DNA of 64,000 nucleotides. Source: Tomocerus qinae (taxonomy: Eukaryota > Arthropoda > Collembola > Entomobryomorpha > Tomoceridae). A model generated the notes under the pieces. That model made no database searches, was not told the origin of the DNA, and was given only the letters and a program-made list of their open reading frames with translations. Of this stretch, positions 1 to 13,590 are shown piece after piece (the first letter of the stretch is position 1; every line of letters begins with the position of its first letter). The stretch is from positions 44,098,409 to 44,162,408 of the forward strand of contig CM034547.1 in NCBI GenBank assembly GCA_020055645.1, in the 5' to 3' direction. Both the position numbers and the translations under genes were made by a program.

Positions 1-1060
1 ACTATGTCCAATATACTACTAGTATTCGTCTATTCAGGCAGTCCTGTCACACTTAATGTAACATGAAAATGTATGAACTAGATATAATTAATATTTCTTG
101 GTAATAAGTAACAAGAACGAATGAATCATGAACCTTACCAAATATGGCCAGAGCCCAATTCATCTACCATCCCACTAGGCAAAATGAGGCACGCCAAATG
201 CTGCAATACATTACAGAGATCCAAAATTTCAGTCTGGTCAATAATAATACTTTGGGTATCTAAAGTATCCATACAAGTCAGCATCTTCAGGGGATTTTGG
301 GTTCTTTGATATATAGGAAAAATTGCCATAAACCTACGTTCTATTTCTAACTAGTATGGAATGCAATAAATATTAAGTAACACTTGAATGATATTGATAT
401 TAATACACTTCAGTTATGTCATAACTCTTAAGTTACGTAATTTTAGCCAAAAGATGTTTACTATCAACAAATTAGGAATGTCGCTGCTTTTGTAATCTTG
501 AATAAATCTATCGCAGTTTCCAAAAATAAATACCCTCTAGAAAGGTACATTATATAATCATATTGAGCAGTAACCTTTACAAAACATTTGCACTTGGAGT
601 TAGGAATGAAAATTAAATCATTATTATTACCGAAGACCGTAAGAACTATTAAAACTCTAAGGTACCAAATGGAATAAATAAATGAAGCCAAATGATTACA
701 AAAATAACTGTCCCATATACGTACTATGATTGATGAGGTTCGCTTTCACAATGTAATGTCGTAATGCAGAATACATTACCGATTGAAACCATAATTAATA
801 ATAAATCACCATTAACTTCTTAAAATGGCAAGTTCAGTCAGTTCACCATTATTAATGCATCCATTCACAACGCTGTAATTTCGCTTTATGCATTGTTAAA
901 CTGATTCATACATAATAGATAACAAAATTTACAAAAACAATGACACCTACAACATGGACAAGGGACAGCAGATATAAATGTCAACAATAAATGATTTTAT
1001 AACAACAAAATAACAATATACATATAGTACAAGTATAAAAATAATAAAACTTTATGGTAT
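1..1060. other. Gene-free AT-rich stretch downstream of gene A
   Basis: Only short ORFs without splice-site or composition support are present. I see no repeats or RNA genes. Confidence 0.5.
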
Positions 1061-1080
1061 TTAAATATTTGCATAAATAT

Positions 1081-1086
1081 TTTATT
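1081..1086 (-). terminator. Probable poly(A) signal of gene A
   Basis: The minus strand reads AATAAA here, about 300 bases after the gene A stop codon, in an AU-rich context. It would put the hairpin at 1239-1347 inside the 3' UTR. Confidence 0.45.
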
Positions 1087-1238
1087 TTTAAAATAAATAT
1101 GGTATTTAATTAGGTACTTTAATTATAGCAAAGCGGTTTAGCTACATGGATAATGGTACAACTTAAACTTCTTTGCATTCTATAATTCTCAGACTAAAGG
1201 CTGTCCAAAAAGCCAAAGTTCAAGGACTACTGGTGTGG

Positions 1239-1347
1239 AATTGACATTTTCACGGTTAGGCACTTTTGGGCAGAATATGAACAAGGTACGCATACGTGGA
1301 CTATCTATGTTGGCCCACCAAAAGTGCTCAACCGTGAAAACGTCAAT
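1239..1347. repeat. Short foldback/hairpin element, about 109 bp
   Basis: The ends form a near-perfect inverted repeat of about 33 bases. The left arm begins AATTGACATTTTCACGGTT and the reverse complement of the right arm begins AATTGACGTTTTCACGGTT; both run on into GCACTTTTGG-like sequence. It lies 38 bases beyond the gene A stop codon. It could be a miniature mobile element or a structured 3'-UTR element. Confidence 0.7.
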
Positions 1348-1384
1348 TACGAGAATTATTTCGACGAACAGGTATTAACTATAT

Positions 1385-4300
1385 TTAATACGGCCGAAAG
1401 AATCCTCCATTAAATCTTATAGATTGTTCCGCATGAGTCTTACGAATTCCAGGAATATTGGAAGAAAGCATGTAGTCGCGTCTAAATTCCGGAACTCTCG
1501 GTTGATGAACATATTGATGCCGGAAGTATGGACGCTCATCTTCATCTTCAAGTTGATTCCGATATGAGTGCTGTTTGTGCTGTAGAGGTAAATACCTTTG
1601 CATCGGAGGTTTATTAGCTCCATTATTTTTATTATTAATTCCATTAAAAAGGAATGAGTAGACACCGGAGGTTAAAGCTTGGACAGGTGATGGAGGTTTG
1701 GGAGGGAGATCATCTTCGTCACTGTCTTGTCGTTGTCTACGGTAAGGAACTGCAATCAAAGGACGGCGAAGTTGAATTTGTCTGTAGCGATCTATAAAGC
1801 TGGGAGGCAATTCATGGTGTTCACTCTCTTCATAATCTTCTTCTGAGCTTTCTTCACTCGAAGGTTTGGGCTTGCGCTTCTTATTTCGTGTTATTTTAGA
1901 ATTTCTTCTATTACCTTTTGCTTTCCGACTACGTGATAATTTTGATTTTTTCTCTTCATTATTAAGGAGACTGATGACTTCGTTCATATGTGAGGCAATT
2001 CCTCGAGGAGTAGTTGAAGTCGTAGTAGTAGTGGTAGCTTTTGTAGGTAAAGGTGAGACAATATTCAGCTTCATATTAGACTTTGTTTTGACTTTGTTTG
2101 GTTTTCCCGGCCGTCTTCCACCGACTGCCTGCTCATTATCTTCATCAGATTCTTCTTTGGACTGTTCGTCAAGTAATTTAATCACTTCGTCAATTTCTTT
2201 CATATCTGGATCTTCAGTAACTTGCACGTATTGATTTGATTTTGATGGCTTTTCAGTCGCATCGCGTAGTTTCCCGCTCTCCATATTGCGAATAAAACTG
2301 AGCAGTTCATCACTTTCTCTTTGTTCTGCTTCAGTTGCAGTCTGGAATTGTGGACTTACTTTTACTCCATCAATTTTCTTCTTTGGCTTTTCTGCCAACT
2401 TGAACGCTACTTCAAGCTCTTTCAGGTACTGCTCTGGTGGTACATGATAAGATGGTTTCGGTTTATTTGTATATTCATTGAATATTTTCGGTTTTACAGT
2501 AGTAGTGAAAATTGTTGTTGAACTTGGTAACATTGTGCGGTGCCCATTCATAATTTGGTTAAGAAAGGCTTCCGCAGCAATTCGTTGGGGTGACATTGTC
2601 GTTTTCTGTGGAGCTACTGTGGCTGGGATTCGATTTATTTCTGCCGAAGATTGGTGTTGAAAATGGAAAGTAGCCCCTTCCGATCCTTTATACTGAGTAG
2701 AAGATGTATTGCCCGTTTTTGGTGGTTGGCGATGAAGAACAAACTCGGATCCAGAACCTTCATTCGGGTGGGTGAAAATATGTTCTAGTGGAACCCATGT
2801 ACCATCTTCTTGCAAGCCCTCTGATAATGTGGTCGTAACGAACTCTGTTGATGTTGCTGTGGATGAAATAGTACGGGTGCCCGGGTCTACGTCAAATCCC
2901 ACAGGTAATAAATATCCTTTCTCTGTTGTTGTAGAACTATGATGCATCATAGGTTTAGAAAATGAATATCCGAAATTCTCGCCCGAAGAAGGTTTTTGTG
3001 ATTCTTTTTTCGGCGGCAATTTATTTATATTAATTGGTTCGCTTGTATGAAATTCAGGGAATGGTTCTGGTGTTGTTGTTAGATTAAAAAGGTTTAGAAA
3101 ATTCTCTAAAAATGGTTTTGTGATTAAAGTATTGGATTCAGTACTCAAAATAGGCTGTATTGTCCTTAAAGTAGGTATTGGAGCTTGCGTTGTTCTTCTT
3201 GTGGTGTAAGATAAAGGAAAGGTCTGACTTTGATAATTCGTTGGTGAAGACTGTGGTTGGAAAATCTGTGTTTTCTGAGGAGCTTGAGTTGGTGAAGGTT
3301 GAATGAGAGTATTCATAAAATTTTGATAATTAACTGTGGGAGCAGGCGTTGGGATTTGGTTTGATGCTGGAGAGAAAGCATTAGGAACGGAAATAGGAAT
3401 ATGTAGCAGTGGTGGTTGTTGATAAGCTGGAACTGGAGCTGCTGCAGATTGGTAGCTCTGCAGTGGGGCAGGTGTAACAGGAGCTGTTTGCTTTCCAGTT
3501 AATCCCTACACAAAAGCAAAATAAAATTTTAGTGAGAACGATAAAAATGTGGCTTTACTGGCTTTGATAATACAAGTTAGTTTTCACCAAATGAAACTTA
3601 TTTTAATGAATTACACTATATATTATTCACAATCTCAATAAAAAGATATCGTTTTACATCGCTCATTTCATTAGTAGTAGGTAATAGATGGTAAATGTAA
3701 TAATACTAAACTTACGTTTAACTCCGATCCTAGATTCACAACAACCTGAACATTTGTGCTAGGTTTCGTCGCGGTGCTAACTATTGAATTGGAACCTTGT
3801 CCATTGTTCGTTAAAGAACCAGTTTGTTTCTGCGGTCAAATGGAAAATGAAAGTAACCACATGAGTACATGTTGATGAATATTTTATTATGTAATACGAA
3901 AGTGTAAACTTAACAGCTCGACTTACACTATTGTGAGTAGGAGTTCCCGTTAGAACTCTTCTTAAATTATTCACCAGTCTTGATAAAGTATTTGGTTGAA
4001 AAGGGCAGGTGTTAAATAACCTTCGACATTGTCGGCCACTTCTGTATTTCTGACCTACATCCGCTGCAATGCGGAATTTTTCATCTGTGCTTACTGCCTA
4101 AAAGAAAACATGTGTATTCCCGTAGGTAAGTAAAAGAATTGAAAATGCAAGGTCAAAAATCATCTCTCTTTAAGAACCGACCTTGAATTACACGATACCC
4201 CCGAGCATGTGACCACAGTAAAGGTCATGTGTTTTTGAAATAATATGTTGCAAAACTAACCTGCTTTAGCTCTCTTTGTTTTCTTGAGAAGAAAGCCAAT

Positions 4301-7300
4301 TTCTCCATTCTCGGGTTTCTGACCTGAATATTCTTGTTTGCTTCTAATTTCTCTGTAAATACTTCCAGATTTCTTGAAAGTCTAGGCTTAAAACGCTCAA
4401 ACAGCTTCTTTAAATCAGGATCCGTCGCAACTTTCATAAAATCTTCGTCATAAACCCACGGAGGTTTTGTAGACGTCGGTATTCCCTTGCGTAATTTATC
4501 TCTTTTACGTTTTGCGTTCATATCTGCCATAACAAAGCCCAAATTATCAGGATCGTCATCAACAAGCTCTGAGTACACTTGGTCTTCCAATTCAGACTTT
4601 TCTTTTAGAGCCATCAATTCAAATATTTTATCTAGTTCTTCATCTGATTCTTTTTCGTCGCTATCTTTCTCTTCATCTTCTCTGTCGTTGTCGTCATTAT
4701 AACTTTCTAGCTTTGTAAATATATTGTGGTATCCGCTACTTTCCTTCCCGTCGGCTTTATCCGTTGCCCTAAGTAGATCAAAAAATGACATTTACACAAT
4801 CGGCGTGATAAAAATAACTATTAATAAACCCTTTAAAACTTAATATGCTACTTAGTATCACTTAAAATCACGACTGCTTATGTGCTATAAAAATTCAGTG
4901 AATTCATGCGGCAAAAATAAAAGGTTCATATCACAATTTCATCGTAAGAAAGTCCTTACTATTTGCAACATGGTAGATTAAAGATTACTTGTTTGTTTAA
5001 TTCTAATTAGCAGATAAAAATTAGATACTACATGATTCTACTTTCTCTTGCCCTAAAGTATTTCCGTTGTTATTTGCGTCATTTGCATACAACTAGCGTC
5101 AGTTAGGACTACGACTGCTACTTTTTAAATAGTTGCAGGTTTGACAACCAGCCATGAGTTTGACATTAAAATGCATAAAAAGTATAAATATGGATATCTA
5201 GTATTAGTAGAGATTTACATCACGTCTTTTACTATCGAATTACACATCACATTGATTTAATTTACCGGTTAGTACAGTCAGTACCTAACGATAATGATAC
5301 ATGCTGTTGTCAATGTTGTTTCTTGTTTGAAAGCGAGAAGTGGAATAACTGGATTATTAAGTGTGAAGTGTGAGAGTCATTATGCAAAAAACAGTACCGT
5401 ATAACCGTATACCAATGAAATTTTTATTGGTTGTTGACTCACATTTTAATGGCTGTGAGATACCGAATGGACGATAAAATATACTTCAACGCTTCAAGTT
5501 AGGTTTACTACAGATTGTTACCACATTAAAATAGTCTAAGTCACTGTGGCATACATACAGCCAGATTTAACAAGACAAGAACTTTAACAAGGTTAATATT
5601 TAATATAATGTCTGTTTATTATTATTATTAATTTCGATTGTCATCGTTGCTTTATGTGAACATATTTTAATACTATCTTCATAAGTGTTGTGCATTTAGA
5701 ATGAAAATGATGGGAATATGGGAAACCATTTCACTATTTATGGCGTACTTGTTGCACTTGTGGTTGTACAGATATTACATTTTAAAGGAGTTTTATCTGT
5801 TATTCCAGTGAGTTTTCAAATTAAATAGTTGAATGAACATACAGAAGCAAATAAGCCATAAAACCACCATAATAGGGTAATAAAAATTATATCGTGGGAG
5901 AAATAAAATGTATAGGCTCGTAGCATACGTAAACCTAGTATCTAACAAAGTCATATCTATTAAAGAGATATACTCGGTTAATACTCGGATGGTTATGATG
6001 AATGAACGTGGACATGTTGACATTGAAATTGATACTTATTCCATTGTTTAATTCTTATATTGATAGGATGTAGTCAGAAAACTTTTACTTCAGTCAGTGA
6101 CTATAGTAAAACAACAATAATAGTAATGCATAAGATCTTATCATTTTTCTCATGCCGGCTTTCTGTTTTCTTTCTTATCGCAAAACATGATCTAAGATGA
6201 ACAACGACCTGAGGTGGTTTTAATGATTTAAATGTTCATTTGATTTATACACTCTGCTCACACTCCTCCTTAGAAATTTTAATATTTTACTAGTTTGATC
6301 TAGCTTTTAATTTACAATTCAACTCTACACGTATTGATACTATGATAGGCTGAATGAATATTTATTTTCTTTCTTCTTATATTGATTATGCCAATTAATA
6401 TTATTTCTGGGAGTATTTTACATCCTTACTCTACATCTAACAGGTTGCAATGATTAATATTCGCACTAATAGTTCTAACCATTTCTGGTCAGTACTTATT
6501 TGCTATGCAAAACAAAATAGTATCGAAAAAAATATGCACTAATGCAGTACAATAATGAGTGGCAGTTCTAAATATTTACACTTCTTTTTGTTGCGGATTT
6601 GATATTGGCTGGTGATTCGATTTAACTAAAAGCCAAAAGCGATTATTACTTTTAATCTGTGTTAACTATTTGACTACCCTACGTACCCTTATGTATGGAG
6701 TAATAACTTGAACCAAACGTGCTTACACGCAATGAGCTTAATTGTAGTGTATCATATGATTTTAACTACATAGGTATACAGATGTTGGACACAAACATTC
6801 ATCAAAGATATGGTATGCATGATGAGTTACAGTCCTATATACTGATCAATAATTCTGAGTATTATTCTACCGAATTTCATTTAGAATACGGTTCAATGTT
6901 ATGTTAAAGTATTGGTTGAATTACAATGTCTGCTAATTCAAAATTCAGCATTCATTGCACACGCAAGCTACCTATCACTGAGGCAAATTGCGGAAAAAAA
7001 TTATTATAATTAAATTTTGCTTTGTATTGTAATTATATGTTACTTTAATTGCATTGTATATTGACAAAAAGCATCTTTGGGAACCAAGCTTCAATAGATA
7101 GCGGTTCACTAATATCTTGTTCTCACAGCCTACTATTTCGCCTCACCCTTTTTACTGATTGATTGATCTCAATACCTATAATATTTTCTTGGTCACATAT
7201 TCACCGTTTATAATTGCTTAATTTAAGATCCCCTCTATATACTTCGACTAGTTTAATTCATTTCTACAATACATGTTTCTTCAAGGCTTATTAGGAATAT

Positions 7301-9724
7301 TTCCTTGAGTTTTTGGTCATAATCATAACTATTTACCATGCTTTGATAACCTTAGTTTAGATTTTGGCAATAATTGGCTGAAATAATTCAGTCTAGAGTC
7401 TAGCCTTAATAAACTTATAATACAGACTCAGACGCATAGACATAAAGTACATATAATGCAGATAATTAACCTAATAATACTGGTGTGGGTAGGGTACAAA
7501 ATTTGAATAGTCTGAGTGAAATCAAAATGTGCTTCTGCTTTTAGCCGTTGATGTCAAAATATGAATGGATGCAAACAAGTAGAATTATCAATCTAAATCT
7601 CATCACCTACGTGTACGACAAGCAGATGTTTTTAAGTGAACAGACATTGAACGTGTTTTGGTTTTCATATAAAGAGAAGTCTGACAACAAACGGGTAGAT
7701 CTTTTCTATGCAGCTTTTTTAGTAGTATGTAATCTACACTCAAGAACTAGGTATAGTAATACTGTTTGAATAATAATATAACGAAGCCTGAAACGCACGA
7801 ATTTGATTTTTGGCAAAACTCAGTATATTTCATGTTTCTATATTATTTGCTTACATTCGCTAGCTTCCCGTTGATTCTGCAACAGTCTTTTGTTGGCTTA
7901 TTAGTCTTTTCAATGGCAAGAGCATAGGATATAATATTTTGTACACACATAGAACAGTCGCATTCACATTTATTAATCTACTTGATGCATAGAGAATGAA
8001 ACGAGTGAATGCAGAAACTTGTTAGAATAAATTACTTTCATTGTTTTGTGAATGCAAATTAAGCAAAGTTGTGACTCGCTTTGCATAGATTTGAAAAGAT
8101 CTAGTCGCTCAGTGATTAATAATGAAATAGTGAAAACAAATGATGAAAATGAATTAGTAAATTCAATGGAAAGTTAAAACAATGTTAATGAAAGGGTCTC
8201 AAATATCTACTGTCAGTTTCTATTTGCACTTCATTCATCATGGAAATTCGATGATAATATTTCTAGTTCAGTATGCAGAAGTGTGTGTCGTATGTCTTTA
8301 TGTAAAGTACACATGAGATCGATTACTTACTGCTGGAGTACTTCTTTCATCAGAAATTGGTAGTCATTGATGATATCTTCTGCTTTCGTTGATGGAGAAG
8401 ACGCCGCGCTGCATAAAAGCTGAGGGAGACAATTTAGGGGATCCTGAGCGATGAGATTTTGCAAAAATCGACCATCAATTCGACGACTCTGATGGTGTCT
8501 TATGCTCTCATTTTTTACATTTGGTAAAGATGGAGTAAGGTCTTCTTGTACGCTACGTATTCCTCTCTTATGCAGAGCCCGACCCTCTTGTGGAGTCACT
8601 AAAACAAAGATAATCATTTTCATATTTTAACGATTTTCTTGAGAAAATCCGGTTTTTGGTATTAAAGTAAAAACTTGTATTTTGTTTTACACATCCAAAT
8701 TGTGTGTACACGCAAAAAGGGTGTAAACTTTAAAATACCTCCTAATTGACTCGGAATAAAAACTAACTTTCTTTAGTGGTGGCTATCTAACCGACGAGAT
8801 TAGGAGCACAAATTGATGAAACCATGATATCATCAAATAAAGCTATGCATAATTACATTATTTGAAAGTCTGGTATAGGTATAATGTTTTTCAGATCGTC
8901 TTTCTTCAGGTACATGGTACATATGAGATTTTTATGGTTTGCCCTACTTTGTTTTTACATAATATTTTATGAAGTGATAATGATGGTTAATTTACTTTCA
9001 AACTTTTTTGTTTCGTGTTCTTCAATTCTTAACTTATGTGACACTTTGTGAATTGCCACGTCTTTGATTTGGTGGAACCAATTAAATATTTGGCGAAAGT
9101 GTTATCTACTGATATAACAGATGCTAAACTGTATTAAAATTTTTGGAATATTCAATACTCGGTACTCAGATACCTAAGTAAATTAACAGTTTGACAGTGT
9201 ATATGTAGTACCTATAATGTATCACATGAACAAATAAACTATGCTGCTCTATGTAGTAGCAGTAACCAAAATGAAAGATTTACATATCATTCTATTATCT
9301 TGATTTGTAGGTGACATGCATATGCTAGTGTACTGGTTGACTAGCTGAATGCTAATGTCATTTGTAGTAGCACAACAATTTACAATTTAACAAACAACTA
9401 TTGGATTTCATATAATGTTAGTGATATTAATACAATTTAGTCCAGAAATCCGCAGTTGCAAAATTTAAACTGGCAGAACGGAATACATATCAACAGTTGA
9501 ATTAGTACTGTGATGTTTGCTATTCAAATAATTTTTAAAATTGCTTTACCAGCCATAAGAAACACAATGAATGAAGTCAGTGTAAACGTTCCAAGTAGAA
9601 ATCCGGACATTATTGCCAACACAAATGTAGAAAATCCCACAGCTCCGGATAGAGAGCAAGCTTCTTGAACACCAAATATGAGGAAAACAAGGCCAGCCGG
9701 CCAAATGCGAGTAGAAAATTTCAT
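1385..9724 (-). CDS. Gene A: secreted acidic four-cysteine family protein, 6 exons, 1118 aa
   Basis: Function unknown. Exons by splice sites and phase: 9724-9550, 8598-8331, 4768-4261, 4097-3927, 3829-3716, 3505-1385 (stop TAA). Exon 1 gives a signal peptide (about residues 1-24) followed by a second hydrophobic stretch to residue 58, so a membrane-anchored form is possible. Exon 2 holds the first cysteine pair (C115, C121, motif NCLPQLLC) and the NDYQFL helix. Exon 3 is acidic and ends RKQRELKQ. Exon 4 holds SGRQCRRLFNTCPF (C341, C348). Exon 5 ends VQVVVNLGSELN, close to an exon of gene F. Exon 6 (707 codons) is Pro/Thr/Ser-rich, then acidic and basic with SSEESSEED, and ends in an aromatic/Arg-rich tail. 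The start is the ATG at 9724; the same frame reads upstream only from a TTG. It is the leftmost copy of the minus-strand array. The product is probably extracellular. I could not attach it to a named family. Confidence 0.85.
4769..8330 (-). other. Intron 2 of gene A (3.56 kb)
   Basis: This is bounded by a GTAAGT donor and an ACTTAG acceptor on the minus strand. Short ORFs inside have no coding character, and no repeat element was recognised. Confidence 0.7.
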
Positions 9725-9802
9725 TTTATAGGAAGAGGATTTCTGAGTGAAAACAGAGAGAACCCAAATTGTCAAATAACCCAAATAATATGATCACTTC
9801 AC

Positions 9803-9808
9803 TATATA
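9803..9808 (-). promoter_or_regulatory. Possible TATA box of gene A
   Basis: The minus strand reads TTTATATAG about 80 bases upstream of the gene A ATG, so transcription could begin near 9775. There is no clear initiator, and AT-rich DNA makes chance matches common. Confidence 0.3.
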
Positions 9809-9809
9809 A

Positions 9810-12800
9810 ATCCTTATATGGGTTATTAAAATTCAGGTTGATGTTATACCACTCTTCATTTCACTATCTCCCGTGTACGAGACAATGCACTTAAAGTCGA
9901 TTTTCCATAAAAATAGCAACAATATGCCGTCAGGGTACAAAAACACATTCTATCTTCACATCACTTACTGCCGTTATTGCTACTCGATTAGCTTGACCAT
10001 TGAGTACTACTTGATCTGCGTTGGCAATGATCTTTGTAACCAAATTGAAGAACAATGAATGAAAGCAAATCGAAAAGGTTACTTATCCCTTGGCATTACT
10101 TTTAGCAAGTCTCGTTGCTTGCGTCAGCTCTATGTGCGTGTTTAAGTATGCACTTTTAACGCAGTATCTACACAGATTATACCTAATAATTTTTGTACAG
10201 AAAGCTCCTTATTTGTGACATGACTGCCACCACCGGTCTTGGTCTGTATGTTCTTTCTACTTGTGCTAAAGGGTAATGTATCTGTGTGGCTTGTGGTTTG
10301 ATTTCTTCCCTTTCGGCTCCTCGTCGATGAATATAATATAGATTCATAGAATAAGTAAATGTCAAGTTTATCCTATCAATGACTGACTGCACTACGCTTT
10401 GATGTTAACATGTAGCTTTATTACGGAATGCATATGCATACCGTGTACTTTCTTTCATATGTCTAGAAGGTAGACACAATGCAAAAATACAGTGGCACTA
10501 CTATATACAGAAAACAACAAGCCCTGAATGTGTAGCACAATCTTATGATTCCTTCTGTTCTGTAAGCAGCATTTTTTATTAATGAGTGTAAATAATAAGG
10601 TATGCTTGTTCTCACAAAGCCATACTCTTTCCGTCTTTCTTTCTCACCCCAGACTAGTTACACCAACAATCCTTAATGTACATGTGCGCTAATTGCCATA
10701 CTACTTTATTGTTAGTTGACTCTTAACACATTGGCTGAGTGTACATATACTATCTGTTACTGTCATCTGAATATTTACTACAAAATAGTTATCGCCACAT
10801 CGCCAGCTTTTTAAGCTTGCAGGTATGACCCAGTCTAGTAGAAAAGTATTAAGTGGTGAAATTGCAAAGTAATTATAGCCTTAAATACATGTACTAAAAC
10901 CTGTGTGCAAAAATACGAAGGATAAAAAACCAATAAAGTGACGTGTATTTAAGGCACAGTAGTTCAATATCAATAGACCCTTATTACTTTATGTCGTGTT
11001 ATAAAAGGAATGTTTAAATACAGACCATAACAGAATCCATTACTACCCCAAGAATAGATACTACCCCCCATACAACTTTCAAACTCATAAGACCTTGTGA
11101 GATTAATGCTTATTAACTGAATTGATCTTGCTACAATATCAATAATGTACTGTAGGAAAAAAATGTCTACTTGTAAATTCTATCGAATTCTCACTGGATA
11201 ATTGATCATAATTTTTAATACTATAGTAAGTCTTTGGAAACTATCTTTTATTGCAAAACTGCGACTAAGCTTAGTGTTACTAAGTGTGTAAAAGGAATAA
11301 CAAACTGAGTTTGAGATAGATGAGTTGCTTTGCATTTCTATTCAAATCGGTTTCGGTAAGTAAATACACATAACAATTCCATTTTGCAACGATTCCAATA
11401 AAAATGTTAACTGAATTAATATTGTCTTGAGGGTCAGCTAGTTTTAGTATATAATTTGTAATTTGTAAACCTGTCTTTCTAGTAAGATACTCTACAGTCT
11501 GCTATCTAGTTTCTCAAAAAATCTAACGATTAGAATCATAAGATTTAAGTAGCTTTAAGAACCACTAAAAGTTTCTTCCTTTACCTGCTACTTAACTAGT
11601 TCGCAATTCACTAGAAAGTATATTGAGTTTTATTAGCTGAACTAGTAGGTTCTTTTCTAGGATAGGCTAGAAATGGTAGAAATAAAGGTCGAACTAGACG
11701 GGTTTTATCTTCTAGAGGAAAAAGTACATGTCATGTATTAATGTCATATTATTATTTTTATGGATAATGTGCTTGTATTGATTAGATGAGAATAATGACA
11801 ACAGGTAGCAGCAAAGCTCATATTTGATCAAATGAATATTGCTGTAGCTAATTTTAAATATTATTATGTTAATAACATAGTTTTCTTGAGTCATAGGTTA
11901 AATTAAACTGAATTAAACTGATGCTACTCAAGGAATTAAACGAGATGTACGTTACACGTTGACGCATTCATTGTACAGTACAACAGGGCGTTTTCAATTA
12001 TTTTTACAAACATTGATTGGACTGCACTGCACCCATTGGTCCCTAGATGTGCAAGCGTCAACTTAAGGTCGACAATATTCTGTACAGTTCGTCACTGTCA
12101 TAAAGCCATTAGATTATAGGTACGCAGAAGATGAATGTCACTAACTGCTAATTATTGTCAACGGAAGTATACAATGTCCAAGAATATATTGACACCATTG
12201 ATATGGTAGTAATTTAAGATTACCTCAAATAGTAGCTAACATGTTATAAGATGTATAATATTTTTATTTCTTCGTTTCTCTGACAGAAATTCCAATGTAC
12301 AAAACTAAGAGAAATCAATAGCACTAGGCAGGAAATTATTATTCATTGCACATTTCTCTAGTTGTCGGCAGGTGACTGGTGAAAACCAAATGTAACCTTT
12401 AACGAAATAATAAGGTCAAAAGTATCACGGGGATAACATTAATTTTCTTAACTGGTATATGAAAGATTGACGAAATCGACGTGGGCCACCACTACCACCT
12501 CAATTTATCACAACAATTTCATCTGCCATTCTTTACATACTAAGAAGTTGTAAAAAAGTGCGTTGTCAAAAAAGAAATTGGGAAGTGTGTTTGCTGTAAC
12601 TATGTATTTAGTTAAATGCTCTTCTGATTTGGGTCTGACTTCATTTGACAGATTGCTAGACCTTTACATCAAATTTTCAGTAAAAAAGCTGTTTTAACAT
12701 CTGTACAGCAAGTTATATTGATGATGATGATATAGCTGTACATCAAGTGCTGGTATACTGATGATGACGAGATGAAAGGTCAATCATTGTTTATATCAAT

Positions 12801-13389
12801 ATCCTGTTATGTGATTTTGTGTTTTTGCAATGTATAGTACCTACATTATATCTACAAGTCTACAACAAACGCACAATTTCAGTCGATGAATATCGTCATA
12901 TATCTACTGTGGTTTTATTAATGCAAAAAATGCCAAACTGTGTTACTTGCTAATGCTCTAAATAATACCCATGTAACGATGCTTTACAGACATTACTGAA
13001 CCTAAGCAATAAGAGTAAAAATATTGTTCCATGCAGAGTCTGGTTTTTATTGCCCGTATTGCACTTAAGTGAAACTATGAAGCCTAAACTTATTGAACAA
13101 AATTACAATTGACATGATAACCCACAAAGGCTCAACTAAACATGGACTGGACACCTGATATTATTCAAATGATGGTTTCACTTTATATGGATACTCACGT
13201 ATGAGTAGATCATATTCATATTTTTGGGTGGTGATTGAATTACTTTTTAAAATGTTGTGGTTATATAACCATGATCATGAAATTATGTTTTTAAGAAATA
13301 GCAAAATACTACACTACTTTCCATTGCAATTTCTAATCTGTAGAATAACAGAAAACAGACACTCACATAAACATGTACATTGGAGATGA
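9810..13389. other. Gene-free spacer between genes A and B
   Basis: AT-rich DNA. It has scattered short ORFs on both strands, but none has a signal peptide, splice sites in phase or family motifs. Confidence 0.5.
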
Positions 13390-13395
13390 TTTATT
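13390..13395 (-). terminator. Probable poly(A) signal of gene B
   Basis: The minus strand reads AATAAA about 195 bases after the gene B stop codon. Confidence 0.5.
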
Positions 13396-13590
13396 TACAT
13401 TACTTAGTTTCGATATTTATCAAAATGTCCTTAGTATTTGGTCGGGCTCAGAAACAGTATATAACTTACACACAAAATGGTAATTTTAATATAATTCTTT
13501 GGGTGCCTATATGGAAATCAACCTATCATGATTGGGTTTTGGTTATGAGTAAATAATTTAACTACGTACATAGATAAGTAAGCATATTAA

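Noticed and set aside
4225-4791. Stand-alone 188-codon ORF starting MSFFDLL
   Set aside because: An AG acceptor at 4770-4769 and a GT donor at 4260-4259 match the family's exon 3 phases, so it is an internal exon of gene A and the apparent ATG is intronic.
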